The notes under the pieces: model-generated
The model's database searches: none
The model's input: the letters and a program-made list of their open reading frames with translations, nothing else
What the model was told of the DNA's origin: nothing
Program-made: the position numbers and the translations under genes
Part shown: positions 9,630 to 20,319 of the stretch, piece after piece
Numbering within the stretch: the stretch's first letter is position 1
Layout of the letters: each line of letters begins with the position of its first letter
Source: Durusdinium trenchii
Lineage: Eukaryota; Sar; Dinophyceae; Suessiales; Symbiodiniaceae
DNA length: 64,000 nucleotides
Reading direction: 5' to 3'
NCBI GenBank assembly: GCA_963970005.1
Contig: CAXAMN010006635.1
Coordinates: 76,284-140,283 of the forward strand

Positions 9630-12600
9630 CTCCTTGGGGAAGTTCAGGTCCAGTGGACGGGGTGGGTGATCTAATACCTTCTTTTCGGATGTGGGCCACG
9701 AACCCTAAATTTGACATGGCGGATGACCGGATGTTTTTTTTCACTGCCCTAAGAATCCAGGACCCTCAGCCAGTGCATGTTTTGGGCTTGGAGTCCAAGC
9801 AACCAGCGATGGATCATTAGACCCTTCACTTCGGAGGGTCAAAACTGATGCTTTGGGTGAGATCAGCACGTTTGCCGCAGGCCAAGCACGGCGAATTCGC
9901 CATTAACGTGTCATGTCTGATGATACGACTTTGAGGTCCCCAAAAAGAGTCTCTCAGGACTCCAGGTTGCACCCGAACTAGAATGGGACATGATTTCACC
10001 ACAACCAAACGCTTTGAATCTTCCTTCTTCACGCATCGTGCCACCAATAGATAGAGGGTCCGAATCCTGAAGTCCCCTTTGAAGATGTCTTACACCTCGC
10101 TATTGGTTTTTTACCTTCAACTCCCTCTTATCCTCTTTTTTACCTTCAAAGCGCCCTGCAGCCACCTGCAGCACGCGGCGACATAGCAAACACAGGGACC
10201 TCAGTTGATCTCCACCGTGGCCATGAAAATGCTGAAATTGTCCGGAAATTGGAGGAAGCTCTGGAGGGTGTCCTCCGTCCTTCATCCAAATAAAGTTCTT
10301 TTCACTCCCAGAATTGGTTTAAGGGAACATCTATAAGTAAACAGGAACCTCCTACTTTAGGGTTCAAACCATGGTGTCCTGGTGTCCTGTTGATTTTCCC
10401 CTAAACTACGTAGTCCCTTGAACCATACCGAGACCTCCGTGCCTAGAAACCCAAACCAGGCCTGTAGTAAACACATGCCGAGACGTCAAGAGGAATCCGG
10501 CATCCACAGTCCAAACATGTCCAAACGACAGCTATTTGCAGCAACCCACATATAGTAATCTACCCTGCTTGCAACAATCATGGGTTGTCCACTTCGATGT
10601 TTGTTGCGGGGAGGGTAACCTGTAAATGCTACAGAGCTTCCTTTAAACAGCACTGATTCACGCCAGAATTACTACAAACTGCAACCTGTTTCTTAAAATG
10701 CTGCTCCCAGAAAAGAGACTTGACCAGGAATCAAATTGACACCAACCACAAAGTTCAATATAAATTGAATTAAAGAAACACACAACATCTCCAAACATGT
10801 TATATAAGCCACGGAAGAATCATCCCAACACACAGGTGGCCTTCTAGGCTGGCAGGCAGCCTTCAAAGTTTGGATGATGCTCTGTATTGTTGAAAGCACA
10901 GTCTCTTCTGAGGCTTCACACCCGTCCAGGGCTCATGATGGGCCTGGCAAACAAGGTTGTGTGTCAAGAAAAAAGAACACGAGCACCTTGCACTTGCTTG
11001 GAGTCTTCAAACATCAACATGTTGTGTCTTCCAGAATAAGAAGACATACCTCAGAAGGTACGACTGGCTCCTCCAAGCTTATGTCAGTGTCGCCCATCGC
11101 CCTCGATCCAGAGGGGTAGGTTGATCCTAGTCCTACCAAACTATGGCGATCCTAGTGGATGGAGCCTCAGCCCCATGTTCTGTGCAAACCAGGATGCACT
11201 TAAACAAAACAAAGAACTCCTGACCATCTGGATTGATACTGCGTCCTGATTTTTGACATCCTGTTTTCGCATGGAAACATTGAGGTCTTCCCAAATGCAA
11301 TGCCTTTAGTTTGTCTGGTTTGCGATCAATGTACCATGCTTCAGTGCCAACGGCTTCAGAACATTGATTCAGAAGTCTGGCTGTCTGCGACAGGTGATTT
11401 AGTTTTGTATATAGTTGTGTATCATTTCATTCGCCCTTCCAGCAAGAAACCATGTGCTTCTCCATGTTCGCTCTACCAGACGGAAGGGGTCCAACGGACC
11501 ATTGCTATGGAGGTCAAGGACTGGTCGTTTTCAGTTTAAGAGGAGAAGAACCTGGGACAAAGTTCGGAATGTTCGCGATATATACCCTTCGCAAGGTATA
11601 TACCTTATGGTTGCCATCTCTTCTTGGAGTTGTTGTTTTATTGTGACTTAAAGGACTGGTTAACCCATGGATAAAGACCTCGTGGGTCACCAGGGAAGCC
11701 AGTGAAGCCAAAACATTTTGGTGCCATGTCACCGAATCCAAGTACAAAATCCACATCCCTCCAGGACAGCCACGCAAGAACTTTCAAACCTTTTCTTCAA
11801 AGCCTTCCCCAAACCAACATCCTGGTCAGATTTGTCAGGCACACGCCAAGATTCTTCCAAACTCGGCAACGTGGTCAAAAACATGCCAATTCACTGGGTT
11901 TGGTTTTTGATGGTCCTTTTGGGGGATGGTTCTGGATTCGGATCGCACCCAACCGCTCGGCGCCTGGGAGGAGACCCGCTGCGACCGCCCGAGGCGCCGC
12001 CCGGCGAGGCCTCTCGCCGCGGGGGCCTCGGTCGTGGAGCTGAAAGCAGCAGGGCATTTGGAGTCGACCATTTTTCTTACGAACATGAGTCTGTTCACCC
12101 GTTTGTTCGTCCAAAGAGTCCGTTCTATACCGCAGTCGTATAATAATTATTGCTATTATACTACCAATTCATTTGCTTCATTCGGGTCGGTCCGTCGAAA
12201 GAGCCCAAGCAGATCCAAGCAGTGGAAGGCTTCTTTTCGTCTAAGGCTTCTTTACTGGACAACCACCGTTTCAAACGGCTTCTTTTCGTCTAAGTGCTAT
12301 TTGTGGAAGGATTTTACACCTACAAAGCCAGGTGAATTGTTTTCATGGTCGAACGGAAGGCTAGGGTGATCACAAAGAAGAAAACAGTCACTAGCCCTGG
12401 TATTTATTGAACAAAAAAACAACTCAAACAAGATCAAACAAACATGCCACTGTGTGTACTTTTTGTAATGATAATTGTGATTGTGTATCCTTTTGTTTGG
12501 TGTTATGGTGTTCTTTATCTTTCTTTTTCGCCTGAAGGTGGTTCAATATACCTCTTGCATCAAGAGAGCCCAGCCTCGCTCACTGTTCCTTGGTGAGGGC

Positions 12601-12700
12601 AACTACAACATTCTACAACACACTATTGGCAGTTCTCTTCACCTGGGCTGAACTTAGAACGAGGCATTGCAAAAGCTAGCCAACGGGCCAACGTAAGAAA
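9630..12700. other. No gene recognised; GC-rich patch at 11930-12060
   Basis: Long stretch without a credible gene. A charged minus-strand frame at 10100-10285 and a GC-rich patch at 11930-12060, open on both strands, are the only coding-like spots. A copy of the GGTACGACTGG motif is at 11056-11075. Open frames here overlap in opposite directions. Confidence 0.45.
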
Positions 12701-12707
12701 ACCATCT

Positions 12708-12935
12708 TTACAGTATGTGGGCTGTGAATGTAAGTCGTCGATCACATGTTAGAACACTGAGTGAACTGTTTTGGCGGTCAAATGACAGTTCTGTCCACCC
12801 TGCCTTGCCATCCTTACCTACCCCTAAGCCCCTTGCATCACGCGCGGCACGGTCTGCGGCGTCTTTGGTGTTTCTCTCACTGCGGGTGTCGCCACCTAAG
12901 CCAGACGTGATGAATTTCCGGTTCAGAGCAATCAC
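12708..12935 (-). CDS. Candidate exon, unidentified soluble protein
   Basis: The minus-strand frame reads as a well-mixed, charged soluble sequence (for example SERNTKDAADRAARDARGL then a Gly/Lys-rich turn and TELSFDRQ). The opposite frame is Ser/Pro/Arg-rich and less protein-like. No start or splice site can be fixed and no family is recognised. It stands alone among non-coding DNA. Confidence 0.3.
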   Translation of the reverse strand: MIALNRKFITSGLGGDTRSERNTKDAADRAARDARGLGVGKDGKAGWTELSFDRQNSSLSVLTCDRRLTFTAHIL

Positions 12936-12959
12936 TTGGCTTTGCTTAAGAAGCTAGAA

Positions 12960-14000
12960 AACAAATATGTACCAGCACCTTCCAACCGGTCTCCGAAATG
13001 GAGGGTTGGGAAGGGCCCTAACAGGTTTCAATTGGTGAGCACACAAGTGCCGCGCAGACCTCTTGGTTGAAGCGTACGGCATCTGATTTGTCACACAGGC
13101 TCCGATTCGTGTACAAGGATTGCACGCTGCGCGCAGCAACAAGTTCCGAAATAGACGGGGTGTGTATCTTAATAGGAAATAGCTGGCCCTGGCTGAGTAG
13201 ACTGATCAATTCCCAGGGGGGCCGTTGCCTGGAAGGTCTCCCCATTTTAAGACACGCCCATGTTTCCATGCCAGAATATGCCAGAATGATCTGTCTAGCA
13301 AGCAAAAAAATCCCTTGCAACACGATCTGCGTTCTCTGGTTGCTGAACTATCCGAGGGCCCAATGACTCCAATGACTGCAATGTCGCAAATACCCTGTAC
13401 TTCCATAAGAGAAAAACTGCAGACCTAGATTTAAACAACAAAACACACTGATTCCTTCAATGGCAAACCAAAAATATCCGGTGTCAAAGAACCCCCCAAT
13501 GTAAAACATACATAGACCATGTCACCTGCGCCACCCTTGTGGGTCCCTGCACCTTCCTATGTGCATAGCGCAAGGGTATTGACTTGGAGACCCCAGCTCC
13601 CTTTGGACCTCTGACAGCGCCTCCCACCGTGTGAACGTCGTCGAAAGCGATCCGACCACCCTGTGGGGCGGACTAGCTACCGCAGCTAGGTCGGTTTGGT
13701 GGTTGGGGTGGATGTGGAGGGAGGAACTGGACTAACTACCTTTTGCGGATGTAGGCCAGCCCTGGGGCTTTCCGACCTTTTGGGATGAGGTCTATGTCCA
13801 ACTCTATGGTCGACACCGACACATAGCTTCCCCGTGGCTTCCGGTGATTTTCGGGGCCGCCTTTGGCCCCCGGACGGGCGCTTTTTCATGGAGCTCTTGC
13901 AAAGGAGCTGCCCAGCTAGGCCTTCCATCTTGGAGCGTCAAATCGACGTGAAGGTCTGTACGGCACGACCTCCTTCAAGAAAATGGGACATGACCAGGCC
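12960..14000. other. No gene assigned; overlapping coding-like frames
   Basis: At 13018-13366 both strands carry plausible-looking frames of about 100 codons and I cannot choose between them. A GGAGGGTTGGGAAGGGCCCT copy of the foldback family is at about 12996-13018. The 13620-13900 part is GC-rich, with an 80-codon minus frame ending in a Pro/Thr/Ser tail. Confidence 0.35.
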
Positions 14001-14007
14001 GATACTA

Positions 14008-14085
14008 CGTAGGACCAAAGGGCATCGCTACTAGGAGCAAGGACGCTACTAGGGGCTCCTGGCCTTACTACTAGGAACAAGGACA
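14008..14085 (+). repeat. Dispersed GGGCATCGCTAC / CAAGGACGCTACTAG repeat, copy B
   Basis: AAAGGGCATCGCTACTAGGA, GCAAGGACGCTACTAGGGG and CTCCTGGCCTTACTACTAGG occur in sequence, the same order as in the 3353-3474 copy. Confidence 0.75.
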
Positions 14086-14202
14086 CAGAATAGGTCAATA
14101 AACATTGGAGGTGTGTTCATTTGTATTCTCTCGTGCAAGAAAGATCTGTTCTGAATTGGACTGCTTATTATAGTGTGAGAGTGTGTGTGTGTCTCTTCTT
14201 CG

Positions 14203-14990
14203 TCAGCTCTCTTCCTGAACTCTCGCTCTTCTCCCAAGATTGAGTCCCCACCTCGTCAAAACACCGGTGTTCGCATCTTCGGAACGCCGGAACCTCGTCT
14301 TGCCATGCACCGAGGCATACCGGAACTCCGCATCACGGCGGCTCCGTTCGCGAAGAGTGACGGCCAACGAGCTCTGCGGGTCAGAGCAGTTGGAATGTTC
14401 ACTGAAGGAGACGAGAGGTCCCACCAGTCTGGCGGAGGTTCGGCCGTCTGGCGTCGGCCATGGAACTACAGGATCTTCACCAACTGTGGCACAGTTAACC
14501 TCATCTTTTGGTGATGGAAAGCTGTTGGAGACCATTCAGGTGACCTGGCGGGAAGAAGTGTGAATCCCACAACTGGCCACTTGGGAGTGAAGTCAAGCGT
14601 ATCGTGGCGCCTCCGAAGTCCACACTGTCTCTCCAGTAGGCCGCTGAAGGAACTTGTCTGCACAAGGAGTCAATTGCATTTGCACATGCGCCGGGACCCG
14701 GCAGCCTGATCATGTGTGCAGTGTGGAGCTCGGGCGTAGCTTCCAAGAATTCACTTGTCACTGTGACCTTCTCGACATAGCTGACTTCATCACCTCAGTC
14801 AAGTCACCAACCACAGTTCCATCACTTCTTGCTGTATCCGAGGCAACCCCATTCATCCGGGGCGGCATCACCAAAATCTACCTCTGGGTCCTCCTCTGGC
14901 CGCTGTTTGGTCCTGCTGGCAACCTCAAGTCGGCAGCAAGGGGGACCTGACCCCACCGGTAACTCACTGTCCGTCCTTGTATAATATGAA
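14203..14990 (-). pseudogene. Frame-broken coding relic, unidentified
   Basis: Reading the minus strand from 14990 down, protein-like sequence moves between frames. First comes an acidic segment (PEEDPEVDFGDAAPDEWG) ending in a stop near 14830. Next is a short piece with SDGTVVGDLTEVMKSAM in another frame. Then 14501-14780 holds a well-composed frame (VTSEFLEATPELHTAHMIRL and onward, including ACANAIDSLC). Last is a long frame over 14203-14535 (KDEVNCATVGEDPVVPWPTP onward). At least three frame changes in under 800 bases suggest a decayed gene or retroelement rather than exons, though small introns cannot be excluded. A plus-strand frame with a CAG|GTGACC donor at about 14541 competes for the 14240-14540 part. 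No reverse transcriptase or other motif is recognised. Confidence 0.4.
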
Positions 14991-17510
14991 AACCAACAGC
15001 ATGAGGGTGCAAACGACCCTTTTATTGCATGCTCGCCAGTGGCGTGCGGCTAAGCCGAGAACCGCATCACCAAAAGCGCAGACACGAGAGTCGCATTGAG
15101 TTTCCTTTTCCCTCAATGAGGGTGTCGCATGAGTGGTCTCGTACTCACAGTGCCATCATTATAGGCTGTGGACTCAGGAGATTCTCGGCGACATCAACTT
15201 TATCAAGCTCCTGTCAATCTGACCCATTTGCAGTGTGTATTCGCTGCGCGCAACAGCACAGAGATGCACAAAGTAACCCTGCTTCAAACCAAAACAAACA
15301 GGTCTTGATAGTTCACAAGGTGGGTTTTGCACTCTCGAAAGCCAAGGAACCACAGTGACTACAGTAGATTAAGTGGACATCACGAGATATCACGTTCGAA
15401 GTGATTCACCCTCACCCCGTTCACCAAGATATTGTCGAACAAACACCGGCCCCTATCTAAAAACAATTGCAAAACAATATTGATTCCTACATTAATGACA
15501 CGTATAACTATATATTCTTACCAATGTACTCCCATGCTCACTACCATCATCCAGCAAATATCTGGAGTCTCCATTCGTACCTCGGATCTACCCAAGTGCT
15601 GTCTTTGTTCCGGTCACGTCCCATTGTTCGAAGGATTGAAGTCAGGTCCATGGTCTTCCTGTGGGTTTATATACCCTAGAGATCCAAGTACCTTCCCAAA
15701 AGATGATTGAACACTATGTATGTAGGCTTGGAGGGTCCAGTCGTACCGAACCTGAGAAGGTGGCAGTATGTGGCATTGGATCCCTAGGGATAGATTTCTT
15801 GTCTTCTTTGGATGTGTTCCACACCACTTTCCACACCCTTCAGATCTTCTCATCCGAACCTCCACCTCTACCGAACGCTCGCCTCACCGGCCGCTCCGAG
15901 GTATAAGTACCTGGTGCCGGTGCGGCGCCGCCGGTGCACCGGTCGTCTGTCTCGGACGGTTTGGAGGGTTTCAGGTTGGACTCCAGGATGCATGTTCCCT
16001 TTTTGGCTCAGGACTCAGAAGCCTATGCCGCTATGAAACTACTAAACACATACAATCAATTCGCTTCACTTGAGATGTTCTATCTCCGGCAGGCAATGGT
16101 GGGCCTCTTGCGATTCATTTCCAGTGTTCTCAGATTTGGGAAAATGCTGAACGCTGCGAAGAATCTCTGGCAACAGACTCTGAAGGGCGCACAAACGCCT
16201 GGCGATCCACATACATATACATACATCCTCAGAAGGTACGACAAGACCCTCCTGGCACCTACATAAGACAGAGTGTCTCCCATTACCTTCTCACAAAGAA
16301 TCCAAAGGGAACCGATGACCGGCAATGACCATCCACAGCTACCATCTGTCCATCATGTTCGCCAATCAACCCATGTCGCCTGAACAGTGCCTCTTCCGGT
16401 AGGACCTGGGGCCCCTTAAGGTCAACGATTTCGTTAACATGATATCAACATCTTAACATAACCAGCTGCTTCTGCTGCTGCTTAACATAACATGATGTCA
16501 ACATGCTGTTCAACATCAATTCTGGACCTTCCAGTTCGTACCTTTCTGGGACGTGTGCCCCTGGTCCGAGCTACGAACGGGTCAACTCCGATCCCAAACG
16601 CACTCGTCGCGATGCGACGGGGCACCGCTGTTCTCCGCTGGCGCCATCTTCAGCCTCGCCGACAGGTCTCCAGGTGGAGCGTTCGTCTCCGATGTGCTGT
16701 TCCAGCTTGCAGGAGGAGAACAGAAACACCAAGCTTGCTTCTTAGCAAGTCATCCAGCTGATGAAAACAATCGTTCTATTGGGCCATGTCCCAAAAACAA
16801 GGTACTTTGCAGGGTCCAGATGAAATTTTGAGAGCAAAACAATGAATTTGTCATAATTTCTCGTGTGTTTCCTGAAGTGCCCTGGATCCGGCCTGACTCG
16901 TTCAGTCGGGCTGGCACCCCTCGCAGTTCGCGAGGGCAGTGCGCCTTGCAGGTGGTTGACAAAGGGGATGGATGAATTGAGCGCAAGTCAAACAATTCAG
17001 CCAAATTCTCCAGGTACTTCTCCAGGTATACGCGCTGGAAGAAACCCACATGGAACCTGAAAGCCACTGGGTTGTAGAAGAAAATTGTCTTCCAAAGGCC
17101 CATTTTCAGGTTTCATGTTAATCTTCCCAGGTGTACGTGGTACGACCAAAAGATGCAGGTCTTAGTTTTCAGGCGAATGTATTTATTGATGAGGAGGAGG
17201 AAGGGATGTCTAGTACATGATTGTTCTGGAGCAGCCTCTGCAGAACCTTTTGGATGCTTTTGGTACCTAACTATAATGGATCATTCTTCCTACACCGACT
17301 GGGAGCAGTGGGAATCCCCCGAAACGTCTAAACGTATACAGTGGATCCGTGCATCAACTGTTGGTGATATCAACTCACTTGAGACATATATATATATGCT
17401 AGTGGATACCTTGGGTTCCCAGGTAAAATATGAAAACGATATCTCGGTAAAAGACCAACAATGCGTCTAACGGTCGAAGGTTCTAAAGGTGTAGAAGCAG
17501 AAAGTCTAGA
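14991..17510. other. No gene recognised; foldback motifs
   Basis: Copies of the GGTACC/GGACCC family lie at about 15660-15800 (CTTGGAGGGTCCAGTCGTAC and AGGTGGCAGTATGTGGCATT) and at 16230-16260. GC-rich patches at 15870-15970 and 16540-16720 are open in several frames. Nothing is recognised. Confidence 0.45.
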
Positions 17511-17518
17511 GATCTAAA

Positions 17519-17639
17519 CGTGGTGATGATGGTAGTGGTGCTGCTGGTGCTGATGGTGGTGATGGTAGTGGTGGTGTGAAGGTGGTGATGGTGATGGTGG
17601 TGATGGTTGGGGGTGGTGGCGATGGTGGGGGTGATGGTC
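17519..17639 (+). repeat. (GGTGAT)n-type compound microsatellite
   Basis: GGTGATGATGGTAGTGGTG and related GGT/GAT/AGT triplets run for about 120 bases. It is introduced by AGTCTAGAGATCTAAACG; a near-identical lead sequence introduces the other GGTGATG array at 40855. Confidence 0.9.
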
Positions 17640-18075
17640 AGCAGGGTATGACCAACAAAGTCCTGCGACAGGTCAACAAGTTTCGGATGGTTGATGCACA
17701 AGCCACCCAAGAAGCGTGAGAGCAAGCTGCCACGAGACATTGTGCATTTTGGTTGTTTTTACGCGCGCCTCGTGCGCAGGGTGGGAGCCAGGCTTCCCTC
17801 CATCGAGTCAGTGGGTCAAATCTTGCGCTGGTGTAGGCGGTGTATAGTTTAGTTGAGAGAGGTTGGTTACAGCTCGTGTGGATAGACCTATTCTTGCTTT
17901 GTTCAATTTCCAACAAAGGTGGTGCTTGGAGCACGATCGGTTTCTTTCGGAGTTGTGGAAATCGTGTCCTGAAGGCACGCGCTGTGGCCATGCGAAGAAG
18001 GTCTGGCAGGGCTTGGAGTTCAGGAGCCCGCCACGGCAACAGCTCGGGAGTCCTTAGAGGATTTTCGGCTGGAGA

Positions 18076-18286
18076 TACAAACCTGTGATGTCTGGTACCG
18101 GGCACTGTGGGAATGCAAGACTGCGTTTTCAAGAAAGGCAGCATTGCACGCTGAACAGCTTCAAGGACTTCAGTAGGATTAGTTACGATCAGGTTGCTCT
18201 TATTCTTGATGACCATGATGGGTGTGTTCGCCTTGAACCCCAGCCAAGCAAAGGCTGCATCACCATGTTGGAAACAATCAAAGCTT
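18076..18286 (-). CDS. Candidate exon of an unidentified gene, downstream part
   Basis: The exon would start after ATAG at about 18287 and encodes a well-mixed sequence including QHGDAAFAWLGFKANTPIMV and TNPTEVLEAVQRAMLPFLK. A GT donor-like ACAG|GTTTGT lies at about 18076. The open frame continues to about 17640, but its composition degrades after the proposed donor, as expected for an intron. It follows the 18417-18851 exon on the same strand and may belong to the same gene. No family is recognised. The competing plus-strand frame at 17840-18088 is less convincing. Confidence 0.4.
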
Positions 18287-18416
18287 TGACGAAGCTGGAT
18301 TCTCTATGACTGCAATCTTTGTTGGCGTGCTTCACGGGCCATGTTTGATGGAGCGGTCTGCTTGCTTGTGGTAGAGACAATGCTCAAATATAGCAATAGT
18401 CAGTAGAGCAATCACC

Positions 18417-18851
18417 TGGCCTGGGTCGCCATCTGCTATCAACAATCTTGGCGGTGTCTTTGCCCCATCTGGTTTGTCGCAAATTGCGCTGTAAGTCCTG
18501 AAGCTTGTAGCTGCTCAACAAACAATCGATCCGCGGTTTGGTTAGATCTCTCAGCTTGCCACTTCTTCGATTTGCCAGGGTGGGCTCCAAGAAGTCTGTC
18601 AATGCAGCATCAATTTGTTCTTCGCTCGAGATGCGCTGCTGCTTTGTTCCTCTGAACCCAATCACTGTTGCACCCATTTTGCCAATTGTCCTTTCCTCAT
18701 CCTTTGTCAATGCATAAGGTGTGTACTGATCGATCACCCTGTTTTGAGCAGCTATCTTCACGTTTGCTGGGTGATCACAGTAAATAGGGTATCCGACCAG
18801 CGGCGACCAGGTCGTTATAATGTCGTGTGTAACAAAAACAATGATAAACAT
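18417..18851 (-). CDS. Candidate exon of an unidentified gene, upstream part
   Basis: A continuous minus-strand frame of about 145 codons with strongly protein-like composition: a Pro/Tyr/Cys segment (VGYPIYCDHPANVKIAAQN), then YALTKDEERTIGKMGATVIG and an acidic/Leu stretch (SSEEQIDAALTDFLEP), then a basic C-terminal half (TKPRIDCLLSSYKLQDLQRN). It ends at a plausible donor, CCAG|GTGATT. No stop or indel interrupts it and the opposite strand is poorer. I do not recognise the family. Acidic-to-basic layout and lack of hydrophobic segments suggest a soluble, possibly nucleic-acid-binding protein, but that is inference only. Confidence 0.5.
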
Positions 18852-19211
18852 GGATCAAAAAGGCGATATCGAAGGTAAAGCCATGTTTCGATTCAGGCAA
18901 AGGCAGGTGGTGTGCAAAGTGCTGAAACTCCATGTTCTACCTTCACCACCCTGGTGGCATTTCATGAATGAAGAACTTTCGAATCTTCACCAGAGAAGGC
19001 CCAATAGCCACCAAGAAATCCAGAATGTTTGCATGCCTCGAGCTGCAGATCGGCTCCCCAAAAGCAGGGGCGTGATGGGGATCTGGAATCATGGCATGCA
19101 CAGGCATATGATGCAAACCCCATCATGGCCAGCCTCATGCGTCTCCGATTGATTCACCTGTCCCAAGTCGGATGGTTTGTTTGGGGCCTTTATTAAGATG
19201 TTCAAACAATT

Positions 19212-19300
19212 CCCAAACGCTCCGTGTATGCAAATATGGCCTACATTGGGTGGTTTGGGGTAGTGAATGCAGGCCATATTTGCTTCCGTGGAGCGTTTGG
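19212..19300. repeat. Long hairpin element (inverted repeat)
   Basis: CCCAAACGCTCC at 19212-19223 and GCAAATATGGCCT to about 19242 are mirrored by AGGCCATATTTGC at 19271-19283 and GGAGCGTTTGG at 19290-19300. The loop is about 28 bases. The arms match almost fully apart from a few bases at their middle. It looks like a small foldback transposon or a hairpin RNA source. Confidence 0.8.
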
Positions 19301-19814
19301 AACTTTAATTGTTTTCTGACGTTATATAGTTTTTGCCTAAATCTCATGTGAACGGCCCCCCCGGAAACAAACCGCCAATCCTATTCCAGATTGATATGGA
19401 TTGATGCACTGCTCAAAGTTACACCTTGTGTGCTCAAAGAGTGATTTGTACCAACTTGGCAAGAAGTGCGTTGTTTGAAACCAAATGCTTGAAGCGTGGA
19501 ACGCACTCAGTACAACCCTTGGCCTCCTTTCAAATTCCTCCACCTGGACAGCCATTATCCCAGGCAGTCGAAAATCCAAGTCCCCCACCTCGACCAGCAG
19601 CCTGGCCGGAGGTCGCAGGCCGCAACCCTCCACTTTGTGGACCGAATGCACGAGATCAAATCCACATCCCCCAACACTGCATGTGTCAAATGACCATGAG
19701 TAATATGATTATACATGCTTATACCATTGACCAGCTAAAAGATTAAACCACCCCAAGTGATGGGAGTCACCTGTGCCAATCACAGACGGGTCGTGTCACT
19801 GATCCATTTTTGTT

Positions 19815-20309
19815 TCACCCAATCTCCTGCACCCAACGAGGCAAAGTTGGAACCCGAAAACAGTTGAGACATATACCTGGATCCTCCTTTGGTCTGAAAA
19901 CAGTTCCGGACCCCAATCCGGCAAAATTTTCCGCCGGATTGCAATTAAAAAACGCCGAAGACCGAAAGAACATCCGGATCCAAAATTTTGAAGAACAGAG
20001 ATGATGAAAGGCTGGATCATACACAAGCAAACTGCCTTTGCGCCACCAGTAGTTTTTCTGAAGCACACTCATTAAAAGAACCAAACACTGGAGCATTCCG
20101 GTTCCCGTTGCCCTCGCCCATCTTCCGAAATGCCTAAGAGCTGAACCATCACAAAAAAAATACATAAACTTGTGCCCAAACAAATTTGAAGAACAAACCA
20201 AGGAGTATATGGCAAGGAGCCCCTCTTTCTCTGCAACCGTATCTCTAAAGCTCCCCAGGAGTTTTATAGTTTGCCTCAGGGCCTCGACCCCGTGATATAC
20301 GTAGGACAA
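19815..20309 (-). CDS. Candidate coding segment, unidentified, possibly decayed
   Basis: A 164-codon minus-strand frame. The first half is protein-like (VEALRQTIKLLGSFRDTVAE, then a hydrophobic Leu/Ile/Tyr stretch), the second half is Phe/Cys/Arg-rich and less so. Its reverse half contains the repeated TCCGGA...CCGGA words seen again at 20380-20400 and 20860-20890, so part of it is probably repeat sequence. No domain is recognised. An exon of about 100 codons followed by intronic sequence fits as well. Confidence 0.28.
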   Translation of the reverse strand: MSYVYHGVEALRQTIKLLGSFRDTVAEKEGLLAIYSLVCSSNLFGHKFMYFFCDGSALRHFGRWARATGTGMLQCLVLLMSVLQKNYWWRKGSLLVYDPAFHHLCSSKFWIRMFFRSSAFFNCNPAENFAGLGSGTVFRPKEDPGICLNCFRVPTLPRWVQEIG

Positions 20310-20319
20310 CTCATGGTTC

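Noticed and set aside
15985-16010. Relic of the dinoflagellate spliced leader (TTTTTGGCTCAG)
   Set aside because: Only about ten bases match the 3' part of the leader I remember, with no upstream CCGTAGCC and no adjoining gene.
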